18,124 bases of DNA from Desulfosarcina sp. (lineage in GTDB: Bacteria > Desulfobacterota > Desulfobacteria > Desulfobacterales > Desulfosarcinaceae). The stretch covers positions 1 through 18,124 of the forward strand of contig DAOWNV010000016.1 in assembly GCA_030642405.1 (NCBI GenBank), given 5' to 3'. The position numbers and the translations under genes are program-made. This document shows positions 6,375 through 14,787 of this stretch, piece after piece. Within the stretch, counting starts at the first letter, position 1. Each line of letters starts with the position of its first letter. The notes under the pieces are model-generated. The model was given only the letters and a program-made list of their open reading frames with translations. It was not told the origin of the DNA and did not search any database.

Positions 6375-6818
6375 TTAATCTCCAAGTGTCCAGAGTTTAT
6401 CTTCTTTCAAAGATGCCGGTTCCGTATACAGGATCTGATCATCCAAAGTTCCAGATCCTACGCCAAAGCCGCCATCGGGTTTGGCCTCCCCTTCCGCTGT
6501 TGTTCTGATAGGAAACTTGAACCGCTTGATCGTACCGCCTCTGAATTTGACGGTCCACATGATATCTTCTGAACCCCTCATCGGTACAACACTTGCGCCT
6601 AGCGGTGTAAAATCAGCATAACCACGTACCTCAACAGCCTGTGTTGGACAGATTTTTACACAATTATAGCACTCCCAGCACATATCCGGCTCGCAATTAT
6701 AAGCTTTCATTCTGTCTGCATCCAGAACCATTAAATCGTTAGGACAAATGTACAAACATGCAGTTTTGTCCCCTCCCTTACAACCATCACATTTTTCATC
6801 AATGACAAAACTCGGCAT
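6375..6818 (-). CDS. aprB: Adenylylsulfate (APS) reductase, beta subunit (ferredoxin-like)
   Basis: A 147-residue iron-sulfur subunit that passes two electrons to the AprA flavin. Two [4Fe-4S] clusters are ligated by C10, C13, C21 and C25 (CDGCKGGDKTACLYICP) and by C47, C50, C53 and C57 (CWECYNCVKICP). W48 between ligands of the second cluster matches the tryptophan proposed to carry electrons in the Archaeoglobus enzyme. C42 is an additional cysteine just before the second cluster. The C-terminal tail (about 100-147) is the arm that wraps around AprA in known structures. The ATG is preceded by AAGGAGG at a 6-nt spacing, and aprA follows after 15 bp. This gene leads the operon and has a long AT-rich upstream region. 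Confidence 0.97.
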   Translation of the reverse strand: MPSFVIDEKCDGCKGGDKTACLYICPNDLMVLDADRMKAYNCEPDMCWECYNCVKICPTQAVEVRGYADFTPLGASVVPMRGSEDIMWTVKFRGGTIKRFKFPIRTTAEGEAKPDGGFGVGSGTLDDQILYTEPASLKEDKLWTLGD

Positions 6819-6853
6819 AGTTACCTCCTTTTTTTTTCGATTATTTTTTCCAT

Positions 6854-6865
6854 GTACTTGTACAA
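6854..6865. promoter_or_regulatory. Palindrome TGTACTTGTACA in the aprBA leader
   Basis: Arms TGTAC and GTACA are perfect inverted repeats around a 2-bp spacer, about 35 bp upstream of the aprB start. The site could be an operator for a dimeric regulator or an RNA hairpin in the leader. The arm length is short, so chance is not excluded. Confidence 0.3.
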
Positions 6866-6958
6866 TTAAGCTGATATGAATTTGATCCCCACCGCCCCCT
6901 TTTTTTTGTTATTTGTTAAAAGCAAAAACTTCTGGTCTATATTTACAATTAAATGTGA

Positions 6959-6986
6959 AATATACGTTGGATCGAAATTGGATCAA
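6959..6986 (-). promoter_or_regulatory. Candidate proximal promoter of aprBA
   Basis: On the minus strand TTGATC (6986-6981) and TATATT (6964-6959) are separated by 16 bp. This would give a leader of about 135 nt before the aprB start. The -35 box overlaps one of the TTGGATC direct repeats. AT-rich context lowers the weight of the match. Confidence 0.3.
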
Positions 6987-7040
6987 AACATAAATATCAT
7001 TATAAGAAGCATTATCTATACCAAAAGAAAAAATATTACC

Positions 7041-7069
7041 AATATAGACTTATCTTACCGATTTATCAA
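7041..7069 (-). promoter_or_regulatory. Candidate distal promoter of aprBA
   Basis: On the minus strand TTGATA (7069-7064) and TATATT (7046-7041) are separated by the ideal 17 bp. This would give a leader of about 215 nt before the aprB start. It is the better of the two matches by spacing, but similar sequences are easy to find in DNA this AT-rich. Confidence 0.35.
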
Positions 7070-7265
7070 CTAATTATTGGTAGGTTAAATTCTAATATTA
7101 AACAATAGGTAGGGTTCGATAGTAACAAAATGAGGATTTTGGAAATTATTAAAAGAACAATTTGAACCTTTCTTGACTTATATTTCGCACAACCAGAAAT
7201 TATTTTATAGAGTTTAGCGGCGAGACGTCATAAAGGCGCCTAACATACCGATATATCTACAAGCT

Positions 7266-7424
7266 ATGGTGAAAGGGCTCAGTGCCTTGCATGAACGGAT
7301 CAACTGGCTTTTAGAAGTTCCCGATTGGGTGTATGGAACTCTCCTTTTCGTCGTATATATGCCATTTATCCTTCAGTCAATACCGATTCGATTTCGTCAA
7401 GAAACCGGCTGCGGGGGTTGAACT
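7266..7424 (+). other. Small open frame of doubtful status, overlapping the helicase 3' end
   Basis: An ATG at 7266 opens a 52-residue frame (MVKGLSALHERINWLLEVPD, then a hydrophobic stretch VYGTLLFVVYMPFIL) that could be one membrane segment. The frame is also open upstream to 7218 without a start codon. There is no ribosome-binding site, and the last 59 bases overlap the convergent helicase gene. The segment is clearly less AT-rich than the DNA to its left. It may be a leaderless small gene, a gene remnant, part of a dispersed repeat or chance. Confidence 0.2.
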
Positions 7425-9225
7425 GACCTTTGCGGGAAGCGGCGGATGTAATGAACAGGCAGCGTTCTGCACGCGTTACCGCCACATACATGAGCCGGCG
7501 CTCCTCCTCCAAATCCTTAGCCCGATCCATTGACCGCCAGTGGGGAAAAAGCTGCTCCTCACAGCCGACAACAAAAACCGTATGAAATTCCAGCCCTTTG
7601 GCTCCATGTATGGTGGAAAGGTTTACGCCTGAGGACGCCTCCTCCCCATCCTCATCCTTATCCTCACGGATCAGCGCCGCCTCTTCCAAATAATCCTGGA
7701 TTGTCTCTTTTTGGGAAGCGGAATGAATCAATTGTTCAATATTCTCCTTCCTGGCGGTAAGATCCATGGAGTTGGCGCGGGTGTATTTTTCCAAATGAGC
7801 CACATATCCGGTTCTTTCGATAGTCTGCTTGATGGCTTCATCAGGTCGTAGATCACGGATGTCATCCAACAAGGTCAAAAGTTCTTTGAGCGCATTGTAC
7901 AGTTTGGGAGTGAGAACTCGTTCCGAAACAGCCTTTCCAGCAGCATCTTTCAGGCTCATATCGCCGTCTCGCAGCATGGAAATTTTCTTGACGGTTCCGG
8001 GACCGATACCTCGTTTGGGCGTATTAAGGACTCGCTCGAAGGCGGTGTTGTCTTTATCAAAAACCGCGGCAGTAATGTAGCAGTTGAGATCAAGTATCTC
8101 TACCCGATCAAAAAAACCCTTGCCTCCCATCATGTGGTAGGGGATCTGCGCCCGTCGAAATGCCTGTTCAAAAGAGAGGGAACAGAATTTGGTACGATAC
8201 AACACCGCCATCTTTTCCAAAGGGATATCCATCCGCATAAGTGAATGAATTTTATCCGCCACCCATCCTGCCTCTTCGTAGTCGCTGTAAAATTCATGAA
8301 TTTCCACTACCCCGCCCTCTTTTTCCGAGAAGCAGGCTTTATCCATCCGGTTCTCATTATTTCCGATGACCCGGTTGCCCAGTTGCACGATCTCATCAGC
8401 ACTGCGAAAATTCTGCTCCAGCCGAAAAATTTTGGCCCCTTTATACTTTTTCTTGAACGACAGGAAGTGGCTGACATTACTCATCCGGAAGGAGTAAATA
8501 GACTGCCAATCGTCGCCGACGGCAAACAGGTTTCCCTCTTTTAACAAAAGGGCGGTGATTTCCTCATTGAGGTCATTGGTATCTTGGTATTCATCACATA
8601 AAATGTATTGAAATTGTTCCTGATAGCGTGTCCGCAGGTCTTCATGATCCCGTAACAGGTTGCGGGTAAACAGTAAAATATTGTCGAAATCAACGGCATT
8701 GGCAGCTCTTAACATCTCTTCGTAACGCTCGTAGACATCGATGAGCCTGATATTTCCCTGCCGTGGATGGTGGTCGAAATAGGCACCGGGATGTCCACTG
8801 TTTTTTGCATTGGAGATCCGGCCGAGAACGCCCATCGCGTGTTTTTTATCGTAGTTGAGCTCCAGCAACACCTCCTTCACGGTCTTTTGCTGGTGGTAGG
8901 TTGTAAACACCTGAAGAGGAGGATGCATATCAAGGCGATGGCTGTGTTCTTTGAGAATCTGATAGCAGGCGCTATGATAGGTCCTAACCCAGGGAAAACT
9001 ACGGATTCCCATACCGGTCATACTAATGAGTCGCCTCTTCATCTCGTCTGCAGCCTTGTTGGTAAAGGTAATGGCCAGGATACGCTCCGGTTGGATGCCT
9101 GATTCAACCAGATGAGCGAACTTGGCCGTCAACGTGCGGGTCTTTCCGGACCCGGCACCTGCAACCACAAGGGCTGGAGATCCGACATGCTCAACGGCGG
9201 CTTGCTGTTGGGGTGAAAGACGCAT
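7366..9225 (-). CDS. UvrD/Rep/PcrA-family superfamily 1 DNA helicase
   Basis: A 619-residue ATP-dependent 3'-5' DNA helicase with the full SF1A set: Q-motif and Walker A (LSPQQQAAV, AGAGSGKT 22-29), TFTNKAADEM (53-62), Walker B DEYQD (211-215), GDDWQSIYSFR (237-247), QNFRS (271-275), TIHGAKGLEF (538-547) and RRLMYVAVTRAE (576-587). Family members unwind DNA in repair, replication restart and removal of bound proteins. It is shorter than Escherichia coli UvrD (about 720), closer to Rep, so Rep-like versus PcrA/UvrD cannot be settled. The frame extends 41 codons upstream to 9348, but that extension runs into a terminator. The chosen ATG at 9225 has GAGGAG 9 nt upstream and begins the conserved domain at once. 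It lies divergent from mfd, across a tRNA gene. Confidence 0.93.
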   Translation of the reverse strand: MRLSPQQQAAVEHVGSPALVVAGAGSGKTRTLTAKFAHLVESGIQPERILAITFTNKAADEMKRRLISMTGMGIRSFPWVRTYHSACYQILKEHSHRLDMHPPLQVFTTYHQQKTVKEVLLELNYDKKHAMGVLGRISNAKNSGHPGAYFDHHPRQGNIRLIDVYERYEEMLRAANAVDFDNILLFTRNLLRDHEDLRTRYQEQFQYILCDEYQDTNDLNEEITALLLKEGNLFAVGDDWQSIYSFRMSNVSHFLSFKKKYKGAKIFRLEQNFRSADEIVQLGNRVIGNNENRMDKACFSEKEGGVVEIHEFYSDYEEAGWVADKIHSLMRMDIPLEKMAVLYRTKFCSLSFEQAFRRAQIPYHMMGGKGFFDRVEILDLNCYITAAVFDKDNTAFERVLNTPKRGIGPGTVKKISMLRDGDMSLKDAAGKAVSERVLTPKLYNALKELLTLLDDIRDLRPDEAIKQTIERTGYVAHLEKYTRANSMDLTARKENIEQLIHSASQKETIQDYLEEAALIREDKDEDGEEASSGVNLSTIHGAKGLEFHTVFVVGCEEQLFPHWRSMDRAKDLEEERRLMYVAVTRAERCLFITSAASRKGQFNPRSRFLDEIESVLTEG

Positions 9226-9328
9226 GGGCGATAACTCCTCTATAAACGACGGTTGCAAAAACGATTCAGGTTGCGCTAATAACCTTGGGCAACACAGGGC
9301 CTGAAGCTTTCCGGCTTCTCGACAACAG

Positions 9329-9364
9329 AAAAAAAAGGGTTCCCACAAAAAATAGGGGGAACCC
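9329..9364 (-). terminator. Rho-independent terminator of the tRNA-Thr gene
   Basis: On the minus strand GGGTTCCC (9364-9357) pairs perfectly with GGGAACCC (9344-9337) around a 12-nt loop, followed by eight T residues (9336-9329). It begins 10 nt past the 3' end of the tRNA. The strong hairpin plus T-tract is a classic intrinsic terminator and would insulate the helicase gene from tRNA transcription. Confidence 0.92.
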
Positions 9365-9374
9365 GGATTAGCTA

Positions 9375-9450
<76 letters not shown>

Positions 9451-9466
9451 TAAAACAGAAAGAATT

Positions 9467-9493
9467 TGTATAGTGTTTACTGACCAAAATCAA
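9467..9493 (-). promoter_or_regulatory. Candidate promoter of tRNA-Thr, overlapping the 5' end of mfd
   Basis: On the minus strand TATACA (9472-9467) lies 16 nt before the first tRNA base, an ideal -10 position for a short-leader tRNA transcript. TTGATT (9493-9488) lies 15 bp further upstream, a slightly short spacing. If mfd starts at the GTG at 9473, the -35 region sits within its first codons. Confidence 0.45.
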
Positions 9494-12400
9494 GAAAAAA
9501 GTGCATCCGCCGGGTTGGCAAAAGCCATCGCCGAACGTTCCAGCCCATTTGCCGTCACAGGCATGAACGGCAGTGCCGGCGGCCGTCTGGCAGCCGCCAT
9601 CAACGGCCGGTTAAGATTACCCGTGCTGGTCGTAACCGACTCGATCAAATCAGCTGAAAACTGGCAGGCACAATTCGATTTCTTTCGCGGGGGAACGGGA
9701 ATGTCGGTTGTCAATTTTCCCTCCTACAATATCTCCCCGTTCAAATTCATGTCCTACCACAACGAAACAGCGGCCCGTCGCATAAAGGCACTTTACACCA
9801 TGGTAGACAGTGGACAGGCACGAGTAACCATAACCACGGCCGCAGCTCTGCGTCAAAAACTGATCCCGAAAACCGTACTTACCGACTTTGCCGAATTGAT
9901 CATCGCTGAAGAAGAGATCGAACCGGATCATTTAATCTCCCAACTGGTGGCCGGTGGGTACACCCGCAGCGTCATCGTCGAAGAACATGGAGATTTTTGT
10001 GTCCGCGGCGGAATTATCGATATTTTTTCCCCCCTTTATGACAACCCGCTGCGCATCGAATTGTTCGGTGATTTCGTGGAAACCATGCGCTTTTTTTCTC
10101 CAGCCACCCAGCGAAGCCTGGATCACATCCATGAAGCGGTGATTCTTCCGGCTAAAGAAGTGAACCTGGACAAAACCAGACTGGATGAAATCGTTGGTAG
10201 ATTCCGGGCACGGGCATCAGAGCAGGAACTCCCACGCACGACGATGCGAGAACTGGTTCAACGAATCAAGGACCAGGGAGTGTTTCCCGGCCTCGAAAGC
10301 CTCACCCCGTTAATCTACGACAAAATGGACACCTTGTTCGACTACCTTTCCAAAAACACGGTGATACTCGCCGACAATCCGGCACTATTGGCCCAAGCTG
10401 TTGAAAAAAGTGCCCAAACAGCTTCTGTAAATTACGAAAAGGCCTGTAGCGAACAGAATTTGTGCGTCCATCCGTCAGACCTTTTTTTAGACTGGGCGGA
10501 AATTCAAAACGAACTGAATCGACGCCGGGCCATTTCCCTTTCCCCTTTGGCGGTGACCGGTGCCGACAAACGACAGGCACTAAACGCCGAGGTTTCCGAC
10601 AACAATGACCTGGCATTGGCCATGGAACATGCTAGAAAGACGGACCAACCGGCTGCCCCGCTCCTTCAGTGGCTGGCTACACAAAAAGATGCGGGCCGTG
10701 CAGTCGTGATGGCCTGTGAAACAAACCGACAGGTCAGCCGTCTTGCATCGATCTTATCCCCATATGGTATTGATGCCGAAACAGACGGGTCCTTTCCGGC
10801 AAAGCTTAGGCCCGGACACTTGTCCATCTGCCGGGGATGCCTGTCGAGCGGATTTATCTGGACCGGCGACAACCTGGCCGTAGTTACTGAAACCGAGATA
10901 TTCGGTTCCCGCACCAAACGACCACGACCCGGTAAATCAAAAGTTCACACGGAACTTCTCGCATTTTCCGATCTCAAACAAAATGACCTGGTTGTCCATG
11001 ACGAACACGGGATCGGCCTCTACGAAGGATTGGTCAAATTGACGCTGGAAGGAACGGTTAACGATTTCCTGCTGATCGTTTACAGAAACGACGACCGCCT
11101 TTACCTTCCCGTGGATCGTATGGGATTGATCCAAAAATACATGGGCGTCGAAGGAACGATTCCTCTCCTTGACAAAATGGGGGGACGATCCTGGGAGAGG
11201 GCCAAGGAAAAAGTCCGTAAATCAGCGGAAAAAATCGCCGGAGAACTTCTTAATATCTATGCTCAGCGAAAAGTCAACACCGGGCACCGTTATGGCGTTG
11301 CCGATGAACAGTTTGCCGACTTCGAAGCGGATTTTCCCTATGAAGAGACGCCGGACCAATACAAAGCCATTGAAGAGGTACTGGAGGACATGCGAAGCCC
11401 GTCCCCTATGGACAGGCTGATCTGTGGTGATGTGGGGTACGGGAAGACCGAAGTAGCGCTGCGTGCCTCTTTTCTATCCATCAGCGAAGCGAAACAAGTA
11501 GCCATGCTGGTGCCCACAACAGTACTGGCCGAACAGCACTTTGCCACCTTTTCCGAAAGATTCGAAACCTATCCGGTGAAGGTGGCATGCCTTAGCCGAT
11601 TCCGGTCAAAGGTAGAACAGCGCCGGATTGTGGAAGAAATAAAAAAAGGTATTGTCGATATCGTCATCGGCACACACCGATTACTCCAAAAAGACGTCTC
11701 ATTCACCGACCTGGGCCTGTTTATCATCGACGAGGAACAACGCTTCGGTGTCCGTCACAAAGAAAAACTCAAACAGCTGCGCACCAGCGTGGATGTACTG
11801 GCCCTCACTGCCACCCCAATTCCTCGGACATTGCATCTTTCCATGATGGGAATTCGGGATATCAGCGTGATCTCGACCCCACCGGAGCAGCGTCAGGCTA
11901 TCATCACCTTCGTTTGCGAATTTGACGACACTGTCATTGTGGAAGCCGTCCGAAACGAATTAGGACGTGGCGGCCAAATCTTTTTCGTCCACAATCACGT
12001 TCAGTCCATCGAACGAATGGCCAACTACCTGCAGGAGAAAGTCCCCGAGGTACGCTTAGCCGTCGCCCACGGCCAAATGCCGGAAGAGGCATTGGAAAAA
12101 ACCATGATGCGCTTTTTAAACCGGGAAATCGATATGCTGGTGTGCACCACCATCATTGAATCCGGCATCGACATCGCCACTGCCAATACGATCATTGTAA
12201 ACCGGGCGGACCGCTTCGGCTTGTCCCAAATGTACCAGTTGCGCGGCCGTGTGGGGCGCTCCGACGAGCAGGCTTACGCATACCTTTTCATCCCGGAAGA
12301 GAGCCGTCTTGGCACCAATGCCCAAAAACGACTGAAAGTGCTCATGGAGCACAGTGACCTGGGATCAGGCTTCCAGATTGCCATGAACGACCTGAAAATC

Positions 12401-12976
12401 CGCGGAGGGGGCGCAATTTTGGGTGCATCCCAATCAGGGCATATTGCCGCCGTCGGATATGACATGTTCCTCAAACTCATGGAAGAGGCCGTTGCACAAT
12501 TGAAAGGCGAACCCATAATCGAGGGCCTCGAACCGGAACTCAACCTGCCCATGTCTGCCCACCTGGCTGAAAATTATGTTCCCGACATTGACCAGCGTCT
12601 CTCTTTTTATCGCCGCCTGGCAAAAATGACGGACATAAAGGACATCTCCGCCATGAAAGCGGAGCTTTTGGATCGTTTCGGACAGCTTCCCGAGGAAGCG
12701 GAAAACCTTTTGCTTAAAATCATGCTTCGAGTCTTGTCGGTTCGCGCAGGTGTTAAACGCCTGGATCTTTTCGGTCAACAGCTGGTTCTGGCATTCAGTG
12801 AATCCCACCAACACCGGCCGCTTGGAATAATTCAAATGATCACCGAAGGAAAGAATCGTTATCGATTCACACCTGATCACCTGTTCAAAGCAAACCTTGC
12901 CAAGGCATCCCCCAGGGGTTTATTGGGTCAAACGAAAAACATCTTGATCGAAATAGCGCAACATGTTAGTTCTTGA
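9473..12976 (+). CDS. mfd: Transcription-repair coupling factor
   Basis: About 1167 residues, the normal size for Mfd, which pushes stalled RNA polymerase off DNA and recruits UvrA to lesions. Order of domains: UvrB-like N-terminal module (FPSYNISPFKF; DFCVRGGIIDIFSP near 165-180), RNA-polymerase interaction domain near 500-560 (NDLVVHDEHGIGLYEGL and RLYLPVDRMGLI), a RecG-like translocase with Walker A GDVGYGKTE near 651-659, DEEQ near 751, TATPIPRTLH near 780 and the QLRGRVGRS box, then the C-terminal TRCF domain. The frame is open upstream to a GTG at 9446, but that lies inside the tRNA gene. GTG at 9473 with a weak AGAAAG site is preferred because it puts the conserved region about where it lies in other Mfd proteins. 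The exact start is uncertain. The surA gene follows after 43 bp. Confidence 0.95.
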   Translation: MFTDQNQEKSASAGLAKAIAERSSPFAVTGMNGSAGGRLAAAINGRLRLPVLVVTDSIKSAENWQAQFDFFRGGTGMSVVNFPSYNISPFKFMSYHNETAARRIKALYTMVDSGQARVTITTAAALRQKLIPKTVLTDFAELIIAEEEIEPDHLISQLVAGGYTRSVIVEEHGDFCVRGGIIDIFSPLYDNPLRIELFGDFVETMRFFSPATQRSLDHIHEAVILPAKEVNLDKTRLDEIVGRFRARASEQELPRTTMRELVQRIKDQGVFPGLESLTPLIYDKMDTLFDYLSKNTVILADNPALLAQAVEKSAQTASVNYEKACSEQNLCVHPSDLFLDWAEIQNELNRRRAISLSPLAVTGADKRQALNAEVSDNNDLALAMEHARKTDQPAAPLLQWLATQKDAGRAVVMACETNRQVSRLASILSPYGIDAETDGSFPAKLRPGHLSICRGCLSSGFIWTGDNLAVVTETEIFGSRTKRPRPGKSKVHTELLAFSDLKQNDLVVHDEHGIGLYEGLVKLTLEGTVNDFLLIVYRNDDRLYLPVDRMGLIQKYMGVEGTIPLLDKMGGRSWERAKEKVRKSAEKIAGELLNIYAQRKVNTGHRYGVADEQFADFEADFPYEETPDQYKAIEEVLEDMRSPSPMDRLICGDVGYGKTEVALRASFLSISEAKQVAMLVPTTVLAEQHFATFSERFETYPVKVACLSRFRSKVEQRRIVEEIKKGIVDIVIGTHRLLQKDVSFTDLGLFIIDEEQRFGVRHKEKLKQLRTSVDVLALTATPIPRTLHLSMMGIRDISVISTPPEQRQAIITFVCEFDDTVIVEAVRNELGRGGQIFFVHNHVQSIERMANYLQEKVPEVRLAVAHGQMPEEALEKTMMRFLNREIDMLVCTTIIESGIDIATANTIIVNRADRFGLSQMYQLRGRVGRSDEQAYAYLFIPEESRLGTNAQKRLKVLMEHSDLGSGFQIAMNDLKIRGGGAILGASQSGHIAAVGYDMFLKLMEEAVAQLKGEPIIEGLEPELNLPMSAHLAENYVPDIDQRLSFYRRLAKMTDIKDISAMKAELLDRFGQLPEEAENLLLKIMLRVLSVRAGVKRLDLFGQQLVLAFSESHQHRPLGIIQMITEGKNRYRFTPDHLFKANLAKASPRGLLGQTKNILIEIAQHVSS

Positions 12977-13019
12977 TGGTTTATAGAAATCAATATTTAG
13001 AAAGGTTGCAATACGTTAC

Positions 13020-14027
13020 ATGTTGAACAGACCAATTATTTCGAAGCGAAATCGCGCTTTGGGTGCGGTGGTTGCGATATTGGTTTTGATCATCAGCACC
13101 ACAGCAACGGATTCTGCTGCCTCACAGCTTCTTGACCGAATCGTTGCTGTTGTAAATGAGGATATCATTTTACTCTCGGAACTCAACAAAGAAATGACGG
13201 TCTATTCCCAACGTATCCGGCAGCAGGGATTTGATTCGGAAAAAGAGCGCCGGACGCTATTCGAGGTGCGCAAGGAGATGTTGAATCGTCTGGTGGACGA
13301 AAAGCTCACCGATCAGGAAATCCGGCGTCATCATATTAAAATAGAAAATAAAGAGATCGATAATACCATTGAACGGATCAAGGAAGCGAACGCATTCACC
13401 GATGAGGAATTAAGGGGCTATCTGGCCCAGGAACAGATTCCCATGGATCAGTATCGGGAAAAAATCAGAAAACAAATTATGCGTACACGGTTGGTCAACA
13501 CCCAAATAAAATCCAAAATCGTTATTACCGATGCAGAAATTCAGACCTATTACGATAATCATCCCGAGATGTATGGCGGAAAACGTCATTACCATTTGAA
13601 AAACATCCTGATTCGGGTACCGGAATATGCGACGGACGATAAAAAAAAAGCTGCATGGGAACAAATTGAAGCGCTACGGTCCAGGATAGTCGACGGTGAA
13701 GATTTTTCAGATCTTGCAGAAATCTACAGCCAGGGACCGACTGCCGGAGAGGGCGGCGATATCGGCGAGTTTGAAGAAAGCACCCTTTCTCCTCAGATTC
13801 TGTCTGCCCTTGACGGGCTTGTTCAGGGTCAGACCACTTCCGTACTGGAAACAGATTATGGAATGCAGATTTTTTATGTCGAAGCAATTAATCGATCTGA
13901 AGGAATCCCTCTGGAATCCGTAAGAGAAGAGTTACACGAAAAGATGTTTGCCAAGGTGGTCGACGATAAATTCATTTCCTGGCTGGAAGACCTTAGAGAC
14001 CGGTCACATGTAAAGATCATTAACTGA
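13020..14027 (+). CDS. surA: Periplasmic peptidyl-prolyl isomerase / chaperone, SurA-like
   Basis: A 335-residue exported protein. Residues 1-35 are a signal peptide: a basic start (SKRNR), a hydrophobic core (AVVAILVLIIS) and a probable cut near DSAAS-Q. Residues 36-165 form the SurA N-terminal chaperone domain (LLDRIVAVVNEDIILLSEL). Residues 187-288 are one parvulin (PPIC-type) domain, with HYHLKNILIRV, SQGPTAGEGGDIGEF and TDYGMQIFYV. Escherichia coli SurA (about 428) has two parvulin domains; a single one is common in relatives. The product should help outer-membrane proteins fold in the periplasm. The best purine run (AGAAAGG) lies about 14 nt before the ATG, rather far. The gene sits 43 bp after mfd and 5 bp before the rodZ-like gene. 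Confidence 0.9.
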   Translation: MLNRPIISKRNRALGAVVAILVLIISTTATDSAASQLLDRIVAVVNEDIILLSELNKEMTVYSQRIRQQGFDSEKERRTLFEVRKEMLNRLVDEKLTDQEIRRHHIKIENKEIDNTIERIKEANAFTDEELRGYLAQEQIPMDQYREKIRKQIMRTRLVNTQIKSKIVITDAEIQTYYDNHPEMYGGKRHYHLKNILIRVPEYATDDKKKAAWEQIEALRSRIVDGEDFSDLAEIYSQGPTAGEGGDIGEFEESTLSPQILSALDGLVQGQTTSVLETDYGMQIFYVEAINRSEGIPLESVREELHEKMFAKVVDDKFISWLEDLRDRSHVKIIN

Positions 14028-14032
14028 CATTA

Positions 14033-14743
14033 ATGAAATCGGAAATAAATCAGCAACTATTTGGAAGCTATCTTAAAAGCGTCAGGCTTGAACGGGAACT
14101 TGAGATCCACACACTCTCAAGGAATACGAAGATCACCGTCCACTTGATCAGAGCCATGGAGGAAAATGCCCATGACCGTCTTCCTCCACCACCTTACGTA
14201 AAAGGATTCATTAGGACCTACGCTAAAGCGATGGGAGTTGATACCGAAACAGCGGTCAATCTCTATGTGGCGGAACTGGAACAAAAGGATAACACAAAAC
14301 AACAAGCACTGAAAAGACAGGCAAAGTTGATCGCGCTCCGGCGAATTTTGACAACCGTCGGTGTAATCACAGGAATATTGCTGCTGGTCCGATTTACCGA
14401 TATTTTTCCTGACAAAGCGCCGTTACCTACCACCACTGCGTCGGGCAGAACTGCTTGGCCCGAACTATCAACCAATGACACCAATCGAATCACCGCAGAT
14501 ACACCGAAAGAGAACCTGAAGCTCCAGGTGACTGCTGTGGAAGAGACGTGGCTGAAAGTGCTTGTGGATGGCAAAAATGCCCGGTCCTACGATTTAAAGC
14601 CGGAAGATCGTCTGGAATTGGAAGGTACAGACAACTTTAACCTGATGATCGGCAATGCCACAGGGTTGGTAATTTTCCTCAATGGACGTCCGGTACAAAT
14701 ATACGGAAGCAAGGGACAGATAGTTAGTTTAAAAATCCCCTAA
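14033..14743 (+). CDS. rodZ: RodZ-like cytoskeleton/HTH membrane protein
   Basis: A 236-residue bitopic protein. Residues 8-82 are the Xre-like helix-turn-helix typical of RodZ (FGSYLKSVRLERELEIHTLS, then LPPPPYVKGFIRTYAKAMGVD). Residues 104-122 form one membrane helix (ILTTVGVITGILLLVRF) preceded by basic residues, so the HTH faces the cytoplasm. A Thr/Ser/Pro linker leads to a beta-rich periplasmic domain at 164-236 (LQVTAVEETWLKVLVDG) of the DUF4115 type. RodZ links MreB to the cell-wall elongation machinery. The protein is shorter than Escherichia coli RodZ (about 337), mainly in the linker. It starts 5 bp after the surA stop with a poor ribosome-binding site, so it is likely translated by coupling. 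Confidence 0.85.
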   Translation: MKSEINQQLFGSYLKSVRLERELEIHTLSRNTKITVHLIRAMEENAHDRLPPPPYVKGFIRTYAKAMGVDTETAVNLYVAELEQKDNTKQQALKRQAKLIALRRILTTVGVITGILLLVRFTDIFPDKAPLPTTTASGRTAWPELSTNDTNRITADTPKENLKLQVTAVEETWLKVLVDGKNARSYDLKPEDRLELEGTDNFNLMIGNATGLVIFLNGRPVQIYGSKGQIVSLKIP

Positions 14744-14787
14744 GCTCAATTGTTTTTCATTCACTCGGTGATGCAAAGGTTACGAAT

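Larger units (their letters stand above)
6819..7265. other. Long AT-rich intergenic region upstream of aprBA
   Basis: This gap of about 450 bp is strikingly AT-rich compared with both flanks and holds no gene I would accept. It includes the aprB ribosome-binding site, a poly-T/poly-A run, the palindrome TGTACTTGTACA (6854-6865), a G-rich run near 6890-6902 on the minus strand, two TTGGATC direct repeats 11 bp apart (6967-6973, 6978-6984), and two candidate minus-strand promoters. It is most simply the control region and leader of aprBA. Confidence 0.6.

Noticed and set aside
6876..7073. 65-residue plus-strand open frame in the aprBA leader
   Set aside because: Composition is that of AT-rich non-coding DNA (runs of Phe, Ile, Asn, Lys), there is no ribosome-binding site, and it lies across the candidate aprBA promoters.
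7173..7206. Plus-strand promoter starting at TTGACT
   Set aside because: No convincing -10 box at 16-18 bp, and only a doubtful small frame follows.
9226..9348. N-terminal 41-codon extension of the helicase frame
   Set aside because: It runs into the tRNA terminator hairpin, is rich in unlikely residues (FFFCCREAG), and the ATG at 9225 has a good ribosome-binding site right before the conserved domain.
12434..12880. 148-residue minus-strand open frame inside mfd
   Set aside because: It is a shadow of the mfd reading frame, with no motif and no start signal of its own.
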